Positions 16,240 through 25,262 of a stretch of 64,000 nt of DNA are shown in pieces. Source of the stretch: an uncultured Dokdonia sp. (GTDB lineage Bacteria > Bacteroidota > Bacteroidia > Flavobacteriales > Flavobacteriaceae); the NCBI RefSeq assembly GCF_937910895.1, contig NZ_CALEMI010000160.1, positions 1-64,000 of the forward strand. The letters are read 5' to 3'. A program made the translations under genes and the position numbers. How positions within the stretch are numbered: position 1 is the first letter of the stretch; every line of letters begins with the position of its first letter. Below the pieces are notes generated by a model. The model saw only the letters and a list, made by a program, of their open reading frames with translations. It did no database searches and was not told where the DNA came from.

Positions 16240-18033
16240 TCAATTAATCGCATCGCCTCTCAAGGCTCTGAATCGTTTTTGAGCTTCAACGTAGTAAATG
16301 CTATCTGCAAAATCAAAGATAATACGCTCATAGTTATTTTTGGCTTTCTCTGGTTGTTGCAACGGCCCTTCATACAGTTTTGCCAAGCGATAATAGGCAT
16401 CATCTGCGAGAATACCGTCTTTATAAAACTCGATGATGGTGATATAGTTTTTTTCTGCTTTCGCGAAAGCGAACTTTGCTTCATACAACTTTGCCTGTGC
16501 GAGTAACGCCTCATCTTCTATACTCTCACCTTTATGTTCTAACAAAATCTCATCATACATATTTATCGCTAATTCTGGTTTGTTTTGATAGCTTAACAAA
16601 TCTGCTTTTGCATATTTCTTAAGTGCTGTTTGTAACGTATCTTCTTGAGAATTATCCCGTATAACCAATAAAAGTGCTAAGGCATCATTTGCAATAAGCT
16701 GTGTGGCACTCGACTTTAAGACATCTAGCTGGATTTCTGCCCAAGCAAAATCTGTTTTATAATAACTCGTTCTTGCTACTTTAAAGCGTGCTTCTTGAGA
16801 GATCACATTATTTTGGATTTTATTCTGGATTTGCGAATAATAAATTAGTGCTTGATTAAATTTTTCTTGCAATACTAAAATATCAGCAAGCTCCATTTTA
16901 AGTCTTGCTTCATCAAAACGATTCATTTCTTCTTTGATACTTTGTTTTAAAAAGGTAGCGCCTTCGCCAGGTGTTTTCATATCAAAGGCTAGAAAATGTG
17001 CATAATCAATTTGTATCGGTACTGTATACCCATTAATTCCATATTGCTCAAGAAGTGCCTTGTAACGAACGCGGATACGTTCTTGCTCTGAGGTAGTGGT
17101 TGCTTTTTTGATTTCGATTTTTAATAATTGTTGCTCTGCATCTAGTTTTGTCTGATCGTCTACCGACACTTCTTTAATATATTCAAGAATCTCTTGTGCT
17201 TCTTCTAGTGCATTTGCTTCTATGGTGATTCCTGCAAGATCGATGACTCCCGTAATATTTCCATCGGTGCGTTTAAAGATTGCTTTTTCTTGTGTAAAGG
17301 CTTTTTTATATTCTTTTTGTTGAATAAACAGCCAACTTAACAATTCATTATAAATGATGTTTTGTTCGGCTTGAAGGCGTTTAAGAAGTGTTTTTCTAAA
17401 GACAATATTGGCTTCGTTGGTGGGATCTTCTGAGATAAAAAGCGCAAAATTACGTTGCGCCGAAGCTATATAGGCTTGGTTTTCATTAGCCAAATTGAGA
17501 AAGCTGTCAAACATCTTTTCCAGTTGTCCTAATTCGCCATAAATACGTGCGAGTTGCCTATTAAAATTACTATTAGGATTAGCCTCCATGCCTGCCTCAT
17601 ACGCCCTGACGGCTTCTTCTAGCAAGCTATGATCCTCAAGGGTCTTCCCTACACGATAGGCACTCGTCATACGATCTCTAACGAGTTGAATGGCACTATC
17701 ATATTGGATTTTTGCAATAGAATCTTGTCCTTGTAGCTGATAGTTATATCCTAACTCAACAAGGAGTAATCCCTTGTATCGAGATTGATCAATCTCTTTT
17801 TCTATTAGTTTTTTAACCGCGATATAATCTTCTAGTTGTTGATATGTCTTAATAAGACCAACGAGTGCTGCGTTGTTATTGGGTTGCTTTTTTAATGTTT
17901 TTTGATACGAAATAACTGCTTTTTCAAACTGCCCTTGATCAAAGTAATTACGTGCGAGTTGTTCTGATTGCGCTTTCGCGAAAGCGAACACACCAAAAAC
18001 CAACACTATTACAAAAATAAATTGCTTCTTCAT
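16240..18033 (-). CDS. Tetratricopeptide repeat protein, exported
   Basis: 597 aa with a signal peptide of about 22 residues. TPR units run from about residue 25 to the end (ARNYFDQGQFEKAVISYQKTLKKQPNN is the first; more at 150-200 and 380-590). A scaffold or adaptor role in the periplasm or outer membrane is likely. It carries two perfect palindrome copies: core 17973-17984 encodes FAFAKAQ at the signal-peptide cleavage region and core 16458-16469 encodes FAFAKAEK in a late TPR. Confidence 0.88.
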   Translation of the reverse strand: MKKQFIFVIVLVFGVFAFAKAQSEQLARNYFDQGQFEKAVISYQKTLKKQPNNNAALVGLIKTYQQLEDYIAVKKLIEKEIDQSRYKGLLLVELGYNYQLQGQDSIAKIQYDSAIQLVRDRMTSAYRVGKTLEDHSLLEEAVRAYEAGMEANPNSNFNRQLARIYGELGQLEKMFDSFLNLANENQAYIASAQRNFALFISEDPTNEANIVFRKTLLKRLQAEQNIIYNELLSWLFIQQKEYKKAFTQEKAIFKRTDGNITGVIDLAGITIEANALEEAQEILEYIKEVSVDDQTKLDAEQQLLKIEIKKATTTSEQERIRVRYKALLEQYGINGYTVPIQIDYAHFLAFDMKTPGEGATFLKQSIKEEMNRFDEARLKMELADILVLQEKFNQALIYYSQIQNKIQNNVISQEARFKVARTSYYKTDFAWAEIQLDVLKSSATQLIANDALALLLVIRDNSQEDTLQTALKKYAKADLLSYQNKPELAINMYDEILLEHKGESIEDEALLAQAKLYEAKFAFAKAEKNYITIIEFYKDGILADDAYYRLAKLYEGPLQQPEKAKNNYERIIFDFADSIYYVEAQKRFRALRGDAIN

Positions 18034-18047
18034 AGGCTAAAGATACA

Positions 18048-18096
18048 GAAAAGCCCCCAACCCTAAATCCCTTCTCTTAAAGGGAGAAGGGACTTT
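18048..18096. repeat. CCCTTCTC/GAGAAGGG hairpin repeat
   Basis: TCCCTTCTC (18068-18076) pairs with GAGAAGGGA (18084-18092), beside CCCCCAACCCTAAATCC. It matches the CCCCCTTTGGGGGCTAGGGGG type of interspersed element seen near 46.6, 47.5 and 49.6 kb. It may also end the serS transcript. Confidence 0.55.
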
Positions 18097-18118
18097 TAAC
18101 ATTATTTTGTAAAACTTT

Positions 18119-19393
18119 CTAATCTATAATCTCAAATCCGCAATAGGGAACAAGTGCTTTAGGAATTTTAATCCCTTCTGGAGTTTGACAATTTTCAAGA
18201 ATCCCAGCAAGTACACGAGGTAATGCCAATGCACTCCCATTCAGGGTATGTGCTAACATTTTCTTCCCGTCTTTATCTTTGATCCGTAGCTTCAGTCGAT
18301 TTGCTTGAAAGGTTCTAAAATTAGATACAGAACTAATTTCTAACCAACGGTCTTGTGCGGTAGAAAACACTTCAAAATCGTAGGTAAGATGTGCTGTAAA
18401 TCCTAAATCACCTCCACAAAGTCTTAAAATACGATATGGTAATTCAAGTTCATCTAAGATTGTTTTCACATGAGCTACCATCCCATCTAGCGCTGCTGCT
18501 GAGTTGTCTGGGTGCTCTATACGCACAATCTCTACTTTGTCAAATTGATGTAATCGATTCAATCCTCGTACGTGTGCGCCATAAGATCCTGCCTCCCGAC
18601 GGAAACAAGGCGTATATCCTGTACACGTAATAGGTAAATCACCTTCGTTAATCATATCTCCTCTAAACATATTGGTCACAGGTACCTCAGCCGTAGGGAT
18701 TAGGTATAAATTGTCTTCAGTGACGTGATACATCTGCCCTTCCTTATCAGGTAATTGTCCTGTACCAAAGCCTGACTCTTCATTGACCAAATGAGGTACT
18801 TGATATTCTGTATACCCCGCAGTTGTATTCTTGTCCAGAAAGTAACTGATTAACGCACGCTGTAATCGTGCGCCTTTGCCTTTATATACAGGAAAACCAG
18901 CACCTGTAATTTTTGTGCCTAGCTCAAAATCGATAATATCATATTTTTTTGCTAGTTCCCAGTGTGGCTGTGCACCTTCGTATAATACAGGGATATCTCC
19001 TTTGCGAAACACCTCTTCATTATCTTCATCTGTATTTCCTTCTGGAACAGAATCGTGAGGAATATTTGGAATGGTAAACAACAATTGTTGCAAAGCTTCG
19101 CTAGCTTCGTTTAGTTGCTCTTGTAACCCTTTGGATTGTTCTTTTAATCCTGCTGTTTTTTCTTTTAGGATGTTTGCTTTTTGAGCTTCTCCATTTTTAA
19201 ACAGAATCCCAATCTCTTTTGAGAATTTATTACTATCGGCTAAGACTTCATCTAGCTGTGATTGTGTAGAACGACGTGTCTCGTCTAGCGCAAGTACTTG
19301 TTCTAGTAATGCATCGGCTACATCAATATTTCTTTTTTGAAGTGCTTTTGCAAAAGCATCTTTATGTTCTCTTATTTGAGCTACTTCCAACAT
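18119..19393 (-). CDS. serS: Serine-tRNA ligase
   Basis: 424 aa when started at MLEVAQIREHKD (ATG 19391-19393), which is the family N-terminus; an in-frame start 27 bases upstream adds nine unlike residues. The N-terminal coiled-coil arm (about 25-100) and class II catalytic core are present: motif 2 around CFRREAGSYG, the PTAEVPV loop, and a motif 3-like C-terminal segment near ALPRVLAGILEN. It charges tRNA-Ser in the cytoplasm. Confidence 0.96.
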   Translation of the reverse strand: MLEVAQIREHKDAFAKALQKRNIDVADALLEQVLALDETRRSTQSQLDEVLADSNKFSKEIGILFKNGEAQKANILKEKTAGLKEQSKGLQEQLNEASEALQQLLFTIPNIPHDSVPEGNTDEDNEEVFRKGDIPVLYEGAQPHWELAKKYDIIDFELGTKITGAGFPVYKGKGARLQRALISYFLDKNTTAGYTEYQVPHLVNEESGFGTGQLPDKEGQMYHVTEDNLYLIPTAEVPVTNMFRGDMINEGDLPITCTGYTPCFRREAGSYGAHVRGLNRLHQFDKVEIVRIEHPDNSAAALDGMVAHVKTILDELELPYRILRLCGGDLGFTAHLTYDFEVFSTAQDRWLEISSVSNFRTFQANRLKLRIKDKDGKKMLAHTLNGSALALPRVLAGILENCQTPEGIKIPKALVPYCGFEIID

Positions 19394-19448
19394 GATCGTG
19401 TCTTTTATATAAGTTGGCAAATTTAAGGAAATAGTAAAATAAGAAAGC

Positions 19449-20792
19449 TTATTCTTTATCTAAATAATCTCCACTGTCTAAGATCCAAGTGGCATGTCGC
19501 CAAGGATCCCAAGAAACAGCGGCTAAGTCTACCTTATTATCTATAAGCATACGAGATTTCCTTCCGTTTATTCGGACGCGACAATTTACAAATACAGAGA
19601 TATCTTGTCCTTTGGCAGCATATTCTCTTTTAAGGCGTTGCGCAAATTGCCATATCACATCTGGTTTTGTCCGAATGTTACGCATTTGTTTCTGAGATAA
19701 ATACTCATTGAGGTTGATCGCTGTTCTTTTATTTGTTGCCTTATCTAGGATCGTAAAATGACTAGAACCAGACTTTGTGCGTAGCATCATACGCCAACTT
19801 AATCGATGCCCTTCTTCTGCCCATAATACATTGTCTTCTATCAACCAATGCCTAGAGGGAAGTAAAATTTGAAAAACAAAATAAATTCCAATGACTATAA
19901 TACCCAATGTTCGGAATTTAGGCACTCGTATTTCTTGGGTTGCTTTATAAAAAGGTTTCCATCGTTTTAAAAATATGCGATGTATGACTTCCGTTGGAAA
20001 GAAAAATACAGTAAATGCCAAAGACATGTATGGGAAAATTCCTATTTGAAAGACAATAGAATTAAAGAGATGAAAAAATATAGAAATGATAAATGCCCAT
20101 TTACGGGTCTTTTTCCAAAGTAATGCTGGAATAATCAACCCGTCAAAAATAATTCCAACATACGCAACCACCCATGGTACCCATAGTAGTTGCAAAAAAA
20201 CTCCTATGATTTGTGTATTTTTCCTACCAGACATTAATAATTGTGGCGCTGTACCATCCAACCAATCTGGATATACCTTTGCAATAGATGCATACGTATA
20301 CACAATCCATAATTGTGTGATAATAAGTAGCGGCACCCATCTAGGCATACTTTGATCTCGTATGGCTGGATTTCTTTTTGCATCCAAAGAAAAAGAGGTG
20401 TTTGCTGGGAACAACGCCATAATCCATAGCAAGAGCATTAACAGATAGTAATGATTATTGTATGCCGATTTTTGCATGAGATACACCACACTCCACATGA
20501 TGGCATATCCTATAATGGCAAGTCTATAGCGATAGCCTAGCATGACCATCGCTCCAAAGATACCCATCACTATAAAATAGACATACATCTGTGATCCCGT
20601 ACCAGGAAAGCTTTGAAAAAAGTCAAATCCAATAAAATTAAAGGTAAACTCAGGATCTACAAAAATACGTCGTACCCATCCTGTAGCAATTGCGCCCCAC
20701 GCTTCCAGCATAATCAATAGTCCAAAAAACACTCTAAAAACAACCAACGGGCTGTTATCAATACGTGAAAAAAGAAACTGATTCACTTTCAT
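19449..20792 (-). CDS. HTTM-domain membrane protein (vitamin K-dependent gamma-carboxylase-like)
   Basis: 447 aa. Multiple membrane helices (about 12-315) contain the HTTM signature features: RRIFVDPEF early, YNNHYYLLML and later FHLFNSIVFQIGIFPYMSL. A soluble C-terminal domain of about 130 residues follows. Bacterial members resemble the integral membrane half of vitamin K-dependent gamma-glutamyl carboxylase, but carboxylase activity is not established for most. It lies 5 bases after ribF in a pth-ribF-HTTM run. Confidence 0.85.
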   Translation of the reverse strand: MKVNQFLFSRIDNSPLVVFRVFFGLLIMLEAWGAIATGWVRRIFVDPEFTFNFIGFDFFQSFPGTGSQMYVYFIVMGIFGAMVMLGYRYRLAIIGYAIMWSVVYLMQKSAYNNHYYLLMLLLWIMALFPANTSFSLDAKRNPAIRDQSMPRWVPLLIITQLWIVYTYASIAKVYPDWLDGTAPQLLMSGRKNTQIIGVFLQLLWVPWVVAYVGIIFDGLIIPALLWKKTRKWAFIISIFFHLFNSIVFQIGIFPYMSLAFTVFFFPTEVIHRIFLKRWKPFYKATQEIRVPKFRTLGIIVIGIYFVFQILLPSRHWLIEDNVLWAEEGHRLSWRMMLRTKSGSSHFTILDKATNKRTAINLNEYLSQKQMRNIRTKPDVIWQFAQRLKREYAAKGQDISVFVNCRVRINGRKSRMLIDNKVDLAAVSWDPWRHATWILDSGDYLDKE

Positions 20793-20797
20793 AGCGT

Positions 20798-21733
20798 TTA
20801 CTCTTTCAAAGATTGGATATACGAACGAGAAAACACCTCATCTTCTTGCATTGCTTTTATAAGCTCATCTACCGAGTTAAAATGCTGCTCTCCACGGATT
20901 TTACAAAGAATTTCTATTGATAATTGTTTCCCATATAAGTCACTGTCAAAATCAAAGAAATAGGTTTCTACCGTTTGCTCTTTTCCTCCTACCGTTGGAT
21001 TGGTTCCTATGTTCATCATACCGTACACACGTTTTTCCTGTATATAAGAACGTACTACATATACGCCTTGTGCTGGAATGAGTTTATATGCTTTAGGAAC
21101 GTGAAGATTTGCCGTAGGGTACCCTAATTTTTTTCCTAGATGCTTTCCATGTATTACTTTGCCTTGCAGCATAATAGGATACCCTAAATAAGCATTTGCT
21201 TTTTTAATATCACCATCTAGCAATGCTGCTCTAATTTTTGTAGAACTCACCGCTACATCTTCAAGCTCTTGTTTTGAAATTTCTTCTACTTCAAATCCAA
21301 ACTGTTCTCCAAAGCGTTTTAAATCTTCAATATCTGCCTTACGATTGCGTCCAAAACGATGATCATATCCTATAATTACTTTTTTTGCGTGTAATGCTTT
21401 GACAAGAATCTCTTCTACAAAATCTTCGGCTTGCATTCTTGAAAAATCCATCGTAAAAGGATGTACAACAAGATGGTCTAAACCTAATCCTTCCAGAAGT
21501 GTTCCTCGTTCTGTGATCGTATTAATTAACTTTATATCTGTATCTTTTTGTAAAAGCATACGAGGATGTGGAAAAAAGGTAAGGACAACAGATTCCCAAT
21601 CATTAATACGTGCACTTTCTACAAGTCTAGCAATTATTTTTCTGTGACCTATATGAACGCCGTCAAAAGTTCCTATAGTCACTACAGTTCTTTTTTTACT
21701 GGTAAATGTATATGCGCTAGAATGTGTTTTCAA
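20798..21733 (-). CDS. ribF: Bifunctional riboflavin kinase / FAD synthetase
   Basis: 311 aa. The N-terminal FAD synthetase domain has GTFDGVHIGHRKI (about 21-33) and the later SSTKIRAAL; the C-terminal flavokinase domain has LGYPTANLHVP. It converts riboflavin to FMN and then FAD. It begins 2 bases after pth ends, so the two are co-transcribed. Confidence 0.96.
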   Translation of the reverse strand: MKTHSSAYTFTSKKRTVVTIGTFDGVHIGHRKIIARLVESARINDWESVVLTFFPHPRMLLQKDTDIKLINTITERGTLLEGLGLDHLVVHPFTMDFSRMQAEDFVEEILVKALHAKKVIIGYDHRFGRNRKADIEDLKRFGEQFGFEVEEISKQELEDVAVSSTKIRAALLDGDIKKANAYLGYPIMLQGKVIHGKHLGKKLGYPTANLHVPKAYKLIPAQGVYVVRSYIQEKRVYGMMNIGTNPTVGGKEQTVETYFFDFDSDLYGKQLSIEILCKIRGEQHFNSVDELIKAMQEDEVFSRSYIQSLKE

Positions 21734-21735
21734 TC

Positions 21736-22365
21736 TTATTTTCCGTTATATGCATTCATAGTATTTGATATTCCTGCAGCTACAAAAGAGGTAATTACCT
21801 CACAGCTTTTTTCAAAGCGTTCTGGGAGTGATGCTTCTTCTTGAGGAGTCCACTCACCAAGTACATAATCTACTTGACGCCCTTTTGAAAATTGATCACT
21901 TATTCCGAAACGAAATCTATTGTAGGTTGTTGTGTTTAATTGCGCCTGAATATCCTTAAGTCCATTATGACCTCCATCACTTCCTTTGGTTTTTACTCTA
22001 ATTGTACCAAATTCCAGATTTAAATCGTCTGTAATCACTAATAGATGTTCTAATGGTATTTTCTCTTGTTGCAACCAGTACCGTACGGATTTTCCACTCA
22101 GGTTCATATAGGTATTGGGCTTGAGAAGTATAACTGTCTTTCCTTTAATTTTTGTCTTGGCGATGTCGCCTAATTTTTCTGTTTCAAAAGTGGCTTGGTT
22201 TGCTTTCGCGAAAGCGTCCACCACCTTAAAACCAATATTATGCCGTGTATTTGCGTATTTGGGACCGATATTGCCCAAACCTACAATAAGAAATTTTTTC
22301 ATAGGATCTTCAACAGGTATTTCTCTCTCTTTTTTCTTGAAAATGCGATTAAAAAAAGAAAACAT
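21736..22365 (-). CDS. pth: Peptidyl-tRNA hydrolase
   Basis: 209 aa. The core KFLIVGLGNIGPKYANTRHNIGF includes the catalytic His; PNTYMNLSG and LLVITDDLNLEFG follow. It recycles peptidyl-tRNA released from stalled ribosomes. Twenty-one residues (MFSFFNRIFKKKEREIPVEDP) precede the usual start; extensions like this are common in flavobacteria, so I keep the long form, with the internal MKKFLIVG as alternative. A palindrome copy (core 22203-22214) encodes DAFAKANQ. Confidence 0.94.
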   Translation of the reverse strand: MFSFFNRIFKKKEREIPVEDPMKKFLIVGLGNIGPKYANTRHNIGFKVVDAFAKANQATFETEKLGDIAKTKIKGKTVILLKPNTYMNLSGKSVRYWLQQEKIPLEHLLVITDDLNLEFGTIRVKTKGSDGGHNGLKDIQAQLNTTTYNRFRFGISDQFSKGRQVDYVLGEWTPQEEASLPERFEKSCEVITSFVAAGISNTMNAYNGK

Positions 22366-22470
22366 AGTGCGCTGTGAGTTTAAAACATAAAAGTACTAAA
22401 TGCATCACGCCTTGACAAATATCCTTTTAATTATAAATGAATTGATTTACCTTGTGATAACCAGAACGAA

Positions 22471-22500
22471 AAAAGCACCCTAGAAAGGGTGCTTTTACGT
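22471..22500 (-). terminator. Terminator after rplY
   Basis: AAAAGCACCC and GGGTGCTTTT (22471-22496) pair perfectly around TAGAAA; on the minus strand the stem is followed by a T-run. It closes the prs-rplY transcript and separates it from pth. Confidence 0.92.
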
Positions 22501-22518
22501 ACATATAAAAAGATATAT

Positions 22519-23151
22519 TTATTCTTTTACTGCTGCAACATCAGATGTTTCTGTAGCTTCTGTAGTTTCTCCATCTTCATCTTCATCTTCGTCATCTAAA
22601 TCAACTGCGTTACGAGATGTTCTTACTTGACACACAACAGTGTTATCTGGGTGCATAAATTTGTAAGCTTCATTCTCAAGAGCTGTTACATATAATTTAC
22701 TACCAATTCTAAGATCAGTAATATTTGCCTCAACAAAATCAGGAAGATTATCTGGTAAAGCTTTTATTCTTAAAGTACGGTTGTTCTTACGAAGAACTCC
22801 TCCATTAAGTACCCCTTTTGAACTTCCTATAAATCGTACAGGAATGATCATTGTTACCTCTTTATCATCAAAAATTTGATAAAAATCGACGTGTACAATA
22901 CGATCAGTTACTGGGTGAAACTGAATATCCTGAAGGATCGCACGGTATGTGGTTCCTTCAAGTTCAATATCTACCGTATGCGCATCTGGTGTATACACCA
23001 ATCCTTTGAACGCTAACTCTGGTGCGCTAAAATGCATTGGTTGATCCCCTCCGTAGATTACGCAAGGTACCTGTCCAGCATTACGTAAGGCCTTAGTAGC
23101 TTTCTTGCCTACGCTTTCTCTTTTAGATCCTTTGATCGAAATTGACTTCAT
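22519..23151 (-). CDS. rplY: 50S ribosomal protein L25 / general stress protein Ctc
   Basis: 210 aa. The L25 5S-rRNA-binding domain (about 1-90) is followed by the TL5 beta domain (about 95-180) and a very acidic tail ([12 protein letters not shown]), as in long-form bacterial L25. It starts 26 bases after prs, a common bacterial gene pair. Confidence 0.95.
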   Translation of the reverse strand: MKSISIKGSKRESVGKKATKALRNAGQVPCVIYGGDQPMHFSAPELAFKGLVYTPDAHTVDIELEGTTYRAILQDIQFHPVTDRIVHVDFYQIFDDKEVTMIIPVRFIGSSKGVLNGGVLRKNNRTLRIKALPDNLPDFVEANITDLRIGSKLYVTALENEAYKFMHPDNTVVCQVRTSRNAVDLDDEDEDEDGETTEATETSDVAAVKE

Positions 23152-23177
23152 TTTAAAATATATTAAGTATTAATTAA

Positions 23178-24119
23178 TTACATAACAAACTTAGACGCAA
23201 TACTCGTGTTACTGTTTACACGGTGCATTACATCTGCAAATAAGGGTGCACAACTCAGAACTTTTACTTTGTCACTCTTGTGCTCTTTAGGAATCGAATC
23301 TGTGACAATTAATTCTTTAAGTTGACTATTTTCTATTTTTTCATACGCATTACCACTCAAAATAGCGTGTGTACAGATCGCTCGTACACTTAATGCTCCT
23401 TTCTCCATCATCAAGTCTGCGGCTTTTGTTAAGGTACCTGCCGTATCTACCATATCATCTACAAGAACAACGTGTTGTCCTTCTACATTTCCTATAAGTT
23501 CCATGTGAGAGATTACATTTGCTTTGGCACGTTGCTTATAACAAATGACAACATCACTCTCCATCGCTTTGCTATACGCATAAGCTCTTTTACTTCCTCC
23601 CATATCTGGAGAAGCAATTGTAAGATTCTCTAATCCTAAATTTTGTAAATAGGGTAAAAAGATAGTAGATGCAAATAAATGGTCTACTGGCTTTTCAAAA
23701 AATCCTTGAATCTGATCTGCGTGTAAATCCATTGTGATAATACGAGTGGCGCCTGCGGTCTCTAGCAAATTTGCTTTCAATTTTGCTGCAATAGGGACTC
23801 TAGGTTTATCTTTACGGTCTTGACGTGCCCATCCAAAATAAGGAATGACTGCTGTGATATGTCTAGCAGATGCTCTTTTTGCAGCATCTAGCATTAATAA
23901 CATTTCCATCAAGTTATCACTATTAGGCATGGTACTTCCGATAATAAAAACTCTTGACCCACGTACCGATTCTTCAAATGAAGGTTGAAATTCTCCATCA
24001 CTATATGTGGAAGTAATAATATTTCCTAACGGTTGCCCGAATTCTTTTGCAATTGCTTCTGCAAGAACTTTGCTTTTTTGACAAGCAAATATTTTAGGTT
24101 GTGGTACTGTAGCAGTCAT
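23178..24119 (-). CDS. prs: Ribose-phosphate pyrophosphokinase
   Basis: 313 aa. It has the PRPP-binding loop VLVDDMVDTAGT (about 215-226), the catalytic flexible-loop region GGSKRAYAYS (about 164-173) and the TMDLHADQIQGFF motif. It makes PRPP from ribose 5-phosphate and ATP for nucleotide, His and Trp synthesis. It is the first gene of the prs-rplY transcript. Confidence 0.96.
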   Translation of the reverse strand: MTATVPQPKIFACQKSKVLAEAIAKEFGQPLGNIITSTYSDGEFQPSFEESVRGSRVFIIGSTMPNSDNLMEMLLMLDAAKRASARHITAVIPYFGWARQDRKDKPRVPIAAKLKANLLETAGATRIITMDLHADQIQGFFEKPVDHLFASTIFLPYLQNLGLENLTIASPDMGGSKRAYAYSKAMESDVVICYKQRAKANVISHMELIGNVEGQHVVLVDDMVDTAGTLTKAADLMMEKGALSVRAICTHAILSGNAYEKIENSQLKELIVTDSIPKEHKSDKVKVLSCAPLFADVMHRVNSNTSIASKFVM

Positions 24120-24265
24120 CTTGGTAACAGTTAACAGATTGATTAATATGTTCCTTTCTTAAAAAGGAGGTGCAAAAGTAGTAATAAAAATGAGTCTAGC
24201 CTTAGAAAAGTCGGGCTTTTATGAGGTTTGCACAAAATTATTCTTTAATTTTGCTGTTCGTAATA

Positions 24266-24342
24266 GCCGAAATGGCGGAATTGGTAGACCTGTCTGCCGA
24301 CAGGTAGGCGCGCTGCGACTCATCGTTGTAGCTATTGAAATA
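24266..24342 (+). pseudogene. 5' fragment of a tRNA-Leu gene interrupted by a palindromic repeat
   Basis: The first 24 bases (24266-24289) are identical to the intact tRNA-Leu at 24601. An 18-base insert carrying CCTGTC-TGCC-GACAGG follows in the D-arm. Sequence then resumes as GCGCGCTGCGACTCATCG, which resembles a diverged anticodon arm whose loop would read CAT rather than CAA. The T-arm and acceptor 3' half are missing and are replaced by the GIY-YIG reading frame. It cannot fold into a functional tRNA. Confidence 0.75.
24289..24308. repeat. CCTGTCTGCCGACAGG palindrome inside the tRNA fragment
   Basis: CCTGTC/GACAGG stem with TGCC loop. It is the same family as the perfect palindrome at 29947-29966 and the copies at 31095-31180. 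Confidence 0.7.
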
Positions 24343-24600
24343 TTGAAAAGAATCTATGTTTATGCAATATCTAGTATGCATCATAACTACATTTACGTAG
24401 GAATGACCAAGAATCTAGAAGAACGTTTTGATAGGCATAATTCAGGAAGAGAGCGTACTACCAAAGCGTATCTTCCTTATAAAATTATTTATCAAGAGGA
24501 ATGTCTTGATAGAGTTAGTGCTCGGAAACGAGAAAAATATTGGAAATCTGGAGTTGGTAAAGAACAACTCAGAACTATCAGAGATACTCTGATAGCATAA
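24343..24600 (+). CDS. GIY-YIG family endonuclease
   Basis: About 86 aa. The GIY-YIG core is complete: IYVYAISS (first strand), YIYVGMTKNLEERFDRHNSG (YVG in place of YIG, catalytic Arg and Tyr/His region) and ARKREKYWKSG with the metal-binding Glu. No ATG lies between the tRNA fragment and the domain; TTG at 24343 gives MKRIYVYAISS-like N-terminus and is my choice, while an ATG at 24190 would translate the tRNA fragment and is rejected. The TAA is directly followed by the first base of the intact tRNA-Leu. Stand-alone members are frequent in flavobacteria; the target is unknown, but the site suggests a tRNA-targeting homing-type element. Confidence 0.8.
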   Translation: MKRIYVYAISSMHHNYIYVGMTKNLEERFDRHNSGRERTTKAYLPYKIIYQEECLDRVSARKREKYWKSGVGKEQLRTIRDTLIA

Positions 24601-24681
24601 GCCGAAATGGCGGAATTGGTAGACGCGCGCGACTCAAACTCGCGTTCCTTTGGAGTGTGGGTTCGATTCCCACTTTCGGTA
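24601..24681 (+). tRNA. tRNA-Leu (anticodon CAA)
   Basis: GCCGAAA pairs with TTTCGGT to form the acceptor stem; the D-arm is GCGGAATTGGTAGACGC; the anticodon stem CGCGA/TCGCG encloses CTCAAAC (anticodon CAA at 24635-24637); a long class II variable arm and a GTGGGTTCGATTCCCAC T-arm follow. CCA is not encoded. It directly abuts the stop codon of the GIY-YIG gene, so its promoter must lie in or before that gene. Confidence 0.95.
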
Positions 24682-24684
24682 CTG

Positions 24685-24718
24685 AGCCCCTAATCTTAAA
24701 AAGATTAGGGGTTTTTTG
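24685..24718 (+). terminator. Terminator after tRNA-Leu
   Basis: CCCCTAATC and GATTAGGGG form a 9-bp stem around TTAAAAA, followed by a T-run. Confidence 0.9.
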
Positions 24719-25040
24719 TGCTTTGATTTTAAAATTTACCTTTAGGCGCTCTCGTGTAATTTTTAAATATCTCCTAATTAAAAAAGTTCTTGATAGTTTT
24801 ATAGTTTTCTTCATCAAGAGATAAAAAACAAGTAAACATAGTATTAGAAATGCTACATCTATCCCAATATGATGTGACATATAACTTCTATCATAATATT
24901 TTGGATAGTGATACACATTATAAGTACTACATGAGATCGCAAGTTGTGCTAGCAAATTATATTAGTTTACAAAACGAAATCTGGTTTACTTTTTTTACTC
25001 TTCTTTCATTTGCTACTGCAACTTTGAGATTACGGTTTAT
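24719..25040. other. Intergenic region between tRNA-Leu and the first peptide gene
   Basis: About 320 AT-rich bases. Two short frames cross it: one minus-strand with a hydrophobic stretch near LILCLLVFYLLM that runs into the tRNA, and a plus-strand 74-codon frame. Neither has family features, and I see no gene I can support. They may be remains of deleted genes at the tRNA junction. Confidence 0.4.
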
Positions 25041-25079
25041 CCGTAAATTATTTATTATCAATTATTTACACTAACTTAG
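25041..25079 (+). promoter_or_regulatory. Peptide 1 promoter with CCGTAA box
   Basis: CCGTAA at 25041-25046, a -33-like TTTA at 25051-25054 and a -7-like TAACTTAG at 25072-25079, 31 bases before the peptide ATG. The layout matches the promoters of peptides 3-6. Confidence 0.6.
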
Positions 25080-25109
25080 TTGTATTATTAACCTTTAAAA
25101 TCTTCTATC

Positions 25110-25256
25110 ATGTTAAAAAACATTTCAAATCTAAAAGGAGCTCAAACGCTGAACGAGTGTCATCAAAAAGCAATATTAGGAGGGAAAGCTCCTGTCTGTG
25201 AGTATCCACTTGAGCCTATGTATAATCCTGTTACGCATACATGGTCTTGCTGTTAA
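25110..25256 (+). CDS. Double-glycine leader peptide 1 (bacteriocin/RiPP-type precursor)
   Basis: 48 aa, too short for usual gene finders. The leader MLKNISNLKG... ends in AILGG (G24-G25); the predicted core is 23 residues with three Cys (C30, C47, C48), ending THTWSCC. The leader matches those of peptides 4 and 5 (MLKxISNL). Such leaders are normally cut after GG by C39 peptidase-type transporters. It has its own promoter and a terminator 7 bases past the stop. The product's activity is unknown. Confidence 0.75.
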   Translation: MLKNISNLKGAQTLNECHQKAILGGKAPVCEYPLEPMYNPVTHTWSCC

Positions 25257-25262
25257 CTATGT

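Noticed and set aside
24190-24342. Long N-terminus of the GIY-YIG protein starting at ATG 24190
   Set aside because: It would translate the tRNA-Leu fragment and its palindromic insert; the domain begins after TTG 24343.
24578-24955. Minus-strand frame of 125 codons across tRNA-Leu
   Set aside because: Its C-terminal third is antisense to the tRNA and terminator. A hydrophobic stretch upstream may be a remnant but does not support a gene.
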